Below, one piece after another: positions 8,229-12,336 of a stretch of 12,336 bases of DNA; the first letter of the stretch is position 1, and each line of letters opens with the position of its first letter. Under the pieces are notes generated by a model. That model ran no database searches and was not told where the DNA came from. It saw only the letters and a list, made by a program, of their open reading frames with translations. Origin of the DNA: Prasinococcaceae sp. CCMP 1430 (taxonomy: Eukaryota > Prasinodermophyta > Palmophyllophyceae > Prasinococcales > Prasinococcaceae); contig RQSC01000032.1 of the NCBI GenBank assembly GCA_013416795.1, forward strand, positions 658,846 through 671,181, written 5' to 3'. The translations under genes were made by a program, and so were the position numbers.

Positions 8229-9352
8229 CTTCCGGCACGCGTTCCGCGTCCGGAGCTTCGTCGAGCGGCACGCGCGGCTGTAGATGGGCCACGCACGAGC
8301 GGCCGCGCGAGCGCTTGCGCGGGCGGGCATGTGAGCGCGGCGCGCACGAGTCGGGAAGGGGATGGGGGAGCGCGCAGGCGAGCGGCGGCGCTGCGGAGCG
8401 CGGCACGCGCGCGCAGCTGTCGCGGCCATCGCGGCTGGCGCCCGCCATTGGGCTGGGCTGCTAGAGCGCCACTCGGATGCGCGCCGGTGCAAGGCTTGGC
8501 GGCGCAATCGATGGCTGTGGCGCGCGGGCCCGCCAACGCCGCTCGCGCTCGCTCGCTGGTGCCACAGCCGCGATCGACGCGAGGCCCGACGGCCCCGACG
8601 GCGCGCATCGCCGCTTTTGCGCGTGGGACACTCGGCCCGACCGTGACCGCGCGGCGTGCCTGGCACCGCCTCGCCGCTCCCCTCTCCGGCGTGCAAAAGT
8701 GTGCTGCAATCAATCGGGCGCTGACTCCCCCGCCCTCTTCCGCGCCCCCTCGCAGGAGTTCGGCACGTACCCGGGCGGCGGCGAGTCGCCGATCATGCCC
8801 TTCTCGGAGGAGAAGAACGCCGAGCGCGAGATCATCCACGGCCGCTTCGCCATGCTCGGCGTGACCGGCGCGTGGGCCTCGGAGAACGGCACCGGCATCC
8901 CCTGGTTCGAGGCGGGCGCCCTGTGCACCCCCGACGACTGCACCGCCATCGCGGACAAGTTCCCGGGCGCCGTCGCGCCGCTGGCCCCGGAGGGCTCCGG
9001 CTACCCGTCGTTCGCGGCCGTGCTGGGCATTGAGATCGTCCTCATGGGCCTGGCCGAGGGCTACCGCACCGGCGTGGTGGACCCGGCGTTCGACGAGCTC
9101 ACCGTCGGCGACGCCAACCCGGGCGGCCGCTTCGACCCCCTCAACCTGTCGGAGTCGAACGACCTCGAGGAGCTGAAGATCAAGGAGCTCAAGCACTGCC
9201 GCCTCGCCATGTTCGCGTGGAACGGCTGCATCAACCAGGCCATCGTCACCAAGGAGGGCCCCATCGCCAACTGGTCCGCGCACGTCGCCGACCCCATCCA
9301 CGAGAACATCATGGCGCCGGGCTTCTGCAAGGTGAAGTGGGACATGACGTAG
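8185..9352 (+). CDS. chlorophyll a/c-type light-harvesting (LHC/FCP) protein
   Basis: This is a thylakoid antenna protein binding chlorophyll and carotenoid. The certain part is the exon 8756-9352 (198 residues), with the three LHC helices. Helix 1 contains EREIIHGRFAMLG (23-35), with the chlorophyll-ligand Glu and His and the ion-pair Arg. Helix 2 contains VLMGLAEGYR (95-104). Helix 3 is EELKIKELKHCRLAMFAWNG (138-157), followed by the ligand Gln161 and His176. WFEAG (50-54) and PGGRFDPLNL (122-131) are typical loops. In helix 3 the common Asn ligand is His147, which can also bind chlorophyll. The N-terminal leader is probably MAAITSSFMGAAVQ at 8185-8226, joined through intron 8227-8755 (GC donor, phase 0 on both sides). 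That yields a short leader without the basic segment seen in copy 1 at 1362, so the leader join is tentative. The exact subfamily is not assigned. Confidence 0.83.
8227..8755 (+). other. probable intron of the light-harvesting gene
   Basis: The acceptor is clear: CTGAC at 8721-8725, a pyrimidine tract (CCCCCGCCCTCTTCCGCG) and CCCTCGCAG ending at 8755, followed in frame by the antenna protein. The donor is uncertain. GC at 8227 after CAG gives the right phase; GT at 8248 also gives phase 0 but is a weak site. No further antenna-like or transit-like exon was found inside. Confidence 0.6.
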
Positions 9353-9680
9353 GTGATTTACGGAGCGCGTGCCTCCCCGCCGCCGCTTGGATTCGACCAC
9401 CGCGGCCGCGCCGCGCGTTTTTTGCCAGGGCGCCACTAGCAGCAGAGCAGTGACGGAATAACGCAGCTCCCTTGTTCTTTACACAACAGATGTGTGGGAG
9501 GCGGCCCGCCGTGGGTGGGGGGGGTGGGGGGCGCATGTGCTGCGCAGGCCGCGGCGGGCGCACGCGACGCGCGTGGGCGCGGGTGCGTGCGGAGGTGGGA
9601 GGGGTATCCGGCCCGTCCGCGCACACGAGCGGCGCGACCGGTCCTGCGACGCGCAACGCATTGGTAGCGAGGTGGCGCGC
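9353..9680. other. convergent 3' region
   Basis: This lies between the antenna gene stop and the ankyrin gene stop. It contains a G-rich run near 9510-9533 and nothing recognisable as a gene. Confidence 0.6.
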
Positions 9681-10411
9681 TCAGTCGCCGATGGCGACGC
9701 CGCCGCCTGCGCTCTGGGCCCTCTGCTGGCCCGCCATGGGCTCCTGCTCCGAGCGGTCGATGAGCACGCCGCCGCGCGTGACCTCCTTGCTGTCGTCCCT
9801 CCCACCGCCCGCGCTCTCGAGCATGTCGACCAGCCCGGGCGCGTCCTGCGCGCGCACACGGATTGGGTCGGCACGTGCGATGTCAGGGCGATGCAGCGCC
9901 GTGGGGCCGTCGCTGCGGGCGCCGCGCGCCGCGGAGGGCGCAGACGGGCGCCGCGCGTGCTGCGGGCGCCCGGCGAGGAGGTCACACGCGTCCGCGCGCC
10001 TCCCTGGCGTCGCGGCGCACGCACCACGTCCGAATATATGCACTCGATGGGCAGCATGCCCGCGTGCGTGCGCGCGTCCGCTGCCGCGCCCGCGCGCAGC
10101 AGCAGGGCGGCGGCGTCCTCGGCGTCCTCCCGGCACGCGAAGTGCAGCGGCGTGGAGCCGTCCACAGCAACCGCGTCCACGTCGGCGCCCGCGTCTATTA
10201 GCACCTGCACGATGGCGGCGTCGTCCGCCCCCGCCGCCCAGTGCAGCGGCGTCGCGGCCTGGGCGTCGCGGCTCGACGGCAGCGCGCCCGCCGCCAAGTG
10301 CTCCCTCACAGCGGCGGCATCCGACCGAACGACGGCGGCCTGTGAGGGGGGAAGCGCGCGGGAGGCGTAGGGGGCAGGGGGGAGAGCGCTGAGGGAGGCC
10401 GAGGGGGTCAT
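9681..10411 (-). CDS. ankyrin-repeat protein, spliced
   Basis: Exons 10411-10025 and 9845-9681 join in phase 0 to give 183 residues. Three ankyrin repeats are visible, two with the TPLH signature: ATPLHWAAGADDAAIVQVLI (from 53) and GSTPLHFACREDAEDAAALLL (from 85), plus partial ones before and after. The C-terminal exon encodes GLVDMLESAGGG and a polar, repeat-free tail. Ankyrin repeats bind proteins; no partner can be named. The Met at 10411 lies in a pyrimidine-rich stretch that looks like an intron end (CTTCCCCCCTCACAG, ending at 10340), so the real first exon may be further upstream (10587-10443 candidate). It lies just downstream of PWP1 on the same strand. Confidence 0.68.
9846..10024 (-). 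other. intron of the ankyrin gene
   Basis: On the minus strand it begins GTGCGTGCG and ends GTGCGCGCGCAG, with CTGAC at 9886-9882 about 37 bases before the end. GTG at 10027 is an alternative donor that removes one codon. Both are phase 0. Confidence 0.7.
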
Positions 10412-10425
10412 GAGGGGCGAGAGGA

Positions 10426-10426
10426 N
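10426..10426. other. single unresolved base near the ankyrin gene start
   Basis: It lies in the probable first intron or 5' leader of the ankyrin gene. If it stands for a longer gap, splice sites of the first exon could be hidden here. Confidence 0.5.
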
Positions 10427-10442
10427 GGGCGCGTGCCGCTAC

Positions 10443-10587
10443 CGGCGGTGGGCGCGCCTTCATCGACGCGCAGCGCGTCCCCGCGCTGCGTCGTGATGCC
10501 ACCCTCCGCCCCGCCCCCCGCCTCGGCATCGTCGCCGTCGCTCCCGCCGCCGCCGTCGTCGCGGGGCGGTGCTCCCTCCTCGGGCAT
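10443..10587 (-). CDS. candidate first exon of the ankyrin gene
   Basis: An ATG at 10587-10585 in a good context (GCGGCCATG) opens an acidic, Gly-rich frame (MPEEGAPPRDDGGGG...) up to a GT at 10442. The phase does not match the acceptor at 10340 (phase 1 against phase 0), so the join is unproven. The ATG is only 40 bp from the PWP1 stop codon on the same strand. Confidence 0.3.
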
Positions 10588-10627
10588 GGCCGCGAATTCG
10601 CCGCGCGCCGCCGCCGCGCGCCGCGCG

Positions 10628-12244
10628 CTATTGCGCCGACCCGCCCGCCAGCCGCGAGGTCACCGCGTCCGCCTCGACGCGCAGGTCCCACACGGTGGCC
10701 TCGCCCTTGGACCCCGCGGCGGCCAGCAGGTGCGGCGAGTCGACGCAGAAGGCCACGCCGAACACGCCGCCGCAGCGCACGTCCTTCTCCGCGAGCGGCT
10801 GCGCCGCGCCGTCCGCGCCGCCGGAGACGTCCCACAGCCGCACGAGCGTGTCGGTCGAGCCCGTCGCGAGCAGCCCTCGCGCGCCCGGGTTGAAGGCCAT
10901 GCAGCACTGCGGCTTCTTGGTGCGCGGCAGCGTGAGCAGGGGGGGCGAGCCGCCGCCGGCGCGCGCGTCGTAGACGCCGACGCTGCCGTCGTCGGCGCTC
11001 GCCGCGAATTTGGTCGGGTCGGCCGCGTCCCACGCGATGGCCTCGACGTCCGAGCTGAGCGACCAGCGCAGCGCGGCGCGCGCCGGGTCGTCCACGCGCA
11101 CGTCCAGCACGCACGCGGCGCCCTCGAAGCCCCCCGTCGCCAGCACCGCGCCCTCCGCGGGGTTCCACACCACGCTCTGCACCTTGTCCGAGTGGTGCTT
11201 GAGAGTGGTCTGGCACTTGCCCTCGACGACGTCCCACAGCTTGACGGTCTCGTCGGCGCTGCCCGAGGCGAGCACGTTGCGGAAGTGCGCGTTCCAGCTG
11301 AGCGACATGACCGCGTCGGCGTGCGAGCCCTTCTTGACCCCCTTGCCCAGCGTGCCCGCGGCCTTCTTCTTGGCCCTGGCCTTCTTGGTGAGCCGCCCGC
11401 CGAGCGTGCGCTCGGGCTCGACCTGGTCGAGCACGTCGAGGTTGAAGATCTCGATCTCGGGGTCGAAGGTGCCCGTGGCGACGAAGTTGCCGTAGGAGGC
11501 GTCCGCGCGCTGCAGCGGGTCGCAGTCCATCCACGCCAGGCACAGCGGGTAGCTCGGCAGCACCACGTCGTGGTGCACCAGCAGGTTGCCGCCCTCGGGG
11601 TCGCCCACGTCGGCCTCCTCGTACACGTAGGCGACCAGCGAGCTCATCTCCTCGTCCTGGCGCGTGGCCAGGATGAGCAGGTCCGAATCGCGCAGCGTGT
11701 ACTCCTCGTCGCTGTCCTCGCCGCCGCCCTCCTCGCCGCCCTCCTCGCCGCCCTGCAGGAAGGGGTCCTCGGCGTTGGACGCGTAGTACATGCCGCCGAT
11801 GTCCGTGCCCTCGCCGAAGAGCTTCTCGGTGAGCTCGGGATCCTCCTCGTCCGAGTACTCGTCCATGTTGAGCCCCTCGAGCAGCGCGTCGCTCTTGGAG
11901 GCCTTCTTCTTCCCGCCGCGCTCGCTCTGCTCGCGCCCCGCCGGCTGCTTGGCCGCGCGCCGCGCGCGGCGGTTGCCGCCCGCGGCCATCGCCTCGGCGG
12001 CCGCCTCGGCGGCCGCCACCGCCGCCGTCTCCATGTCCTCGTCGGAGCCCGGCGCGCCCTCGTCGTCGCTCGCCGACCCGAGGTCGTCGTCGTCGTCGCC
12101 GGCCTCGAGCGCCTCCATGTCGCCCGCGACGTCGGCGTCCGAGTCCGACCCGTCCGCGGCCCCCTCCGCCGCCCGCTCGACGTCGTCGCGCTCGGGCACG
12201 GCCGCCGGCGCGCCGCGCGGCACCCAGCACAGCGCGGAGATCAT
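10628..12244 (-). CDS. PWP1: PWP1, WD-repeat ribosome-biogenesis protein
   Basis: This is an intact, intronless 538-residue protein. It opens MISALCWVPRGA, the PWP1 start. An acidic and Ala-rich low-complexity region follows (about 25-185, Asp/Ser/Glu runs, basic patch KQPAGREQSERGGKKK at 99-114). Conserved PWP1 blocks include LEGLNMDEYSDEE, DLLILATRQDEEMSSLVAYVYEE, VHHDVVLPSYPLCLAW and VATGTFDPEIEIFNLD. WD repeats occupy about 310-525, with SGSADETVKLWD (327-338), TGSTDTLVRLWD (461-472) and SKGEATVWDLR (512-522). PWP1 is a nucleolar factor in 60S assembly in yeast and is linked to rDNA transcription in animals. Length is in the family range. The Lys/Ala run KKARAKKKAAGTLGKGVKKG (287-306), between WD blades, is a likely nucleolar signal. 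The start is supported by the conserved first residues. Confidence 0.93.
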   Translation of the reverse strand: MISALCWVPRGAPAAVPERDDVERAAEGAADGSDSDADVAGDMEALEAGDDDDDLGSASDDEGAPGSDEDMETAAVAAAEAAAEAMAAGGNRRARRAAKQPAGREQSERGGKKKASKSDALLEGLNMDEYSDEEDPELTEKLFGEGTDIGGMYYASNAEDPFLQGGEEGGEEGGGEDSDEEYTLRDSDLLILATRQDEEMSSLVAYVYEEADVGDPEGGNLLVHHDVVLPSYPLCLAWMDCDPLQRADASYGNFVATGTFDPEIEIFNLDVLDQVEPERTLGGRLTKKARAKKKAAGTLGKGVKKGSHADAVMSLSWNAHFRNVLASGSADETVKLWDVVEGKCQTTLKHHSDKVQSVVWNPAEGAVLATGGFEGAACVLDVRVDDPARAALRWSLSSDVEAIAWDAADPTKFAASADDGSVGVYDARAGGGSPPLLTLPRTKKPQCCMAFNPGARGLLATGSTDTLVRLWDVSGGADGAAQPLAEKDVRCGGVFGVAFCVDSPHLLAAAGSKGEATVWDLRVEADAVTSRLAGGSAQ

Positions 12245-12336
12245 GGCGCGAGCCCTCTCTCCGCTCGCTCGGCGCGGACAGAGGTGTCGGGGTGTGTGGG
12301 TGTGGGTGTGAGTGTGGGTTTGGGTGTGGGTGGGTG
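12245..12336 (-). promoter_or_regulatory. CA-rich upstream leader of PWP1
   Basis: Read toward PWP1, the window edge is CACCCACCCACACCC-type sequence, then a GA-rich stretch before GCGCCATG. A similar CA-rich leader precedes the start codon at 1362. It may be a core promoter, 5' UTR or intron end. It is not a regular telomere repeat. Confidence 0.35.

Noticed and set aside
8207-9436. 409-codon minus-strand frame opposite the antenna gene
   Set aside because: It is a mirror frame of the light-harvesting exon, rich in Arg, Ala, Val and Gly, without motifs.
9681-12230. 849-codon minus-strand frame overlapping PWP1
   Set aside because: It is Arg/Gly-rich and out of frame with PWP1, a by-product of GC-rich codon use. 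Only its last 54 codons are real, as the final ankyrin-gene exon.
12290-12336. telomere-like GGGTTTGGG sequence at the window end
   Set aside because: The repeats are irregular GT/G mixtures lying just upstream of the PWP1 start codon, not a regular telomeric array.

Overview
The window looks like nuclear DNA of a photosynthetic eukaryote with a secondary plastid. The evidence is very high GC, spliced genes with GT-AG introns and CTGAC-like branch points, a chlorophyll a/c-type light-harvesting protein, and eukaryote-only housekeeping genes (Pontin/RuvBL1, PWP1). The light-harvesting sequence and base composition fit a haptophyte best. That placement is from memory of family sequences, not from a search.

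Layout. Positions 1-2195 hold no complete gene. They contain hairpins, AT-richer islands with inverted repeats, a GT-rich/CA-rich foldback that resembles an intron, and an orphan light-harvesting leader exon (1362-1463). At 2196-3257 (-) is the C-terminal half of an RluA-type RNA pseudouridine synthase; no catalytic half is visible. At about 3321-4067 (+) is a lipocalin-like protein with a membrane segment and no clear start. Positions 4068-4470 are non-coding and contain a hairpin/direct repeat next to a strong splice acceptor. At 4538-6470 (+) the central part of RuvBL1 runs in frame into an unrelated acidic, coiled-coil protein with an intron. Converging on it is a two-exon mitochondrial-carrier-family protein (6807-8059, -). 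A 125-bp divergent spacer separates this from a light-harvesting gene (8185-9352, +). Converging on that is a spliced ankyrin-repeat protein (9681-10411 or further, -), followed upstream by intact, intronless PWP1 (10628-12244, -).

The genes do not form a pathway. PWP1 and the pseudouridine synthase relate to RNA and ribosomes, the light-harvesting protein to the plastid, and the carrier to an organelle membrane. Several loci are incomplete (RuvBL1 at both ends, pseudouridine synthase at its N-terminus, lipocalin start, leader exon without a body). Four isolated N bases (1121, 2054, 4530, 10426) sit in the window, and one falls exactly where RuvBL1 homology begins, so collapsed assembly gaps should be considered before biological truncation.

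The most notable signals are the 53-bp perfect duplication of a plastid leader exon with its acceptor, the RuvBL1/coiled-coil chimera, an intron with two nested acceptors that would switch the protein's tail, and small palindromic repeats near splice signals. I see no CRISPR array, tRNA, rRNA or recognisable transposase.
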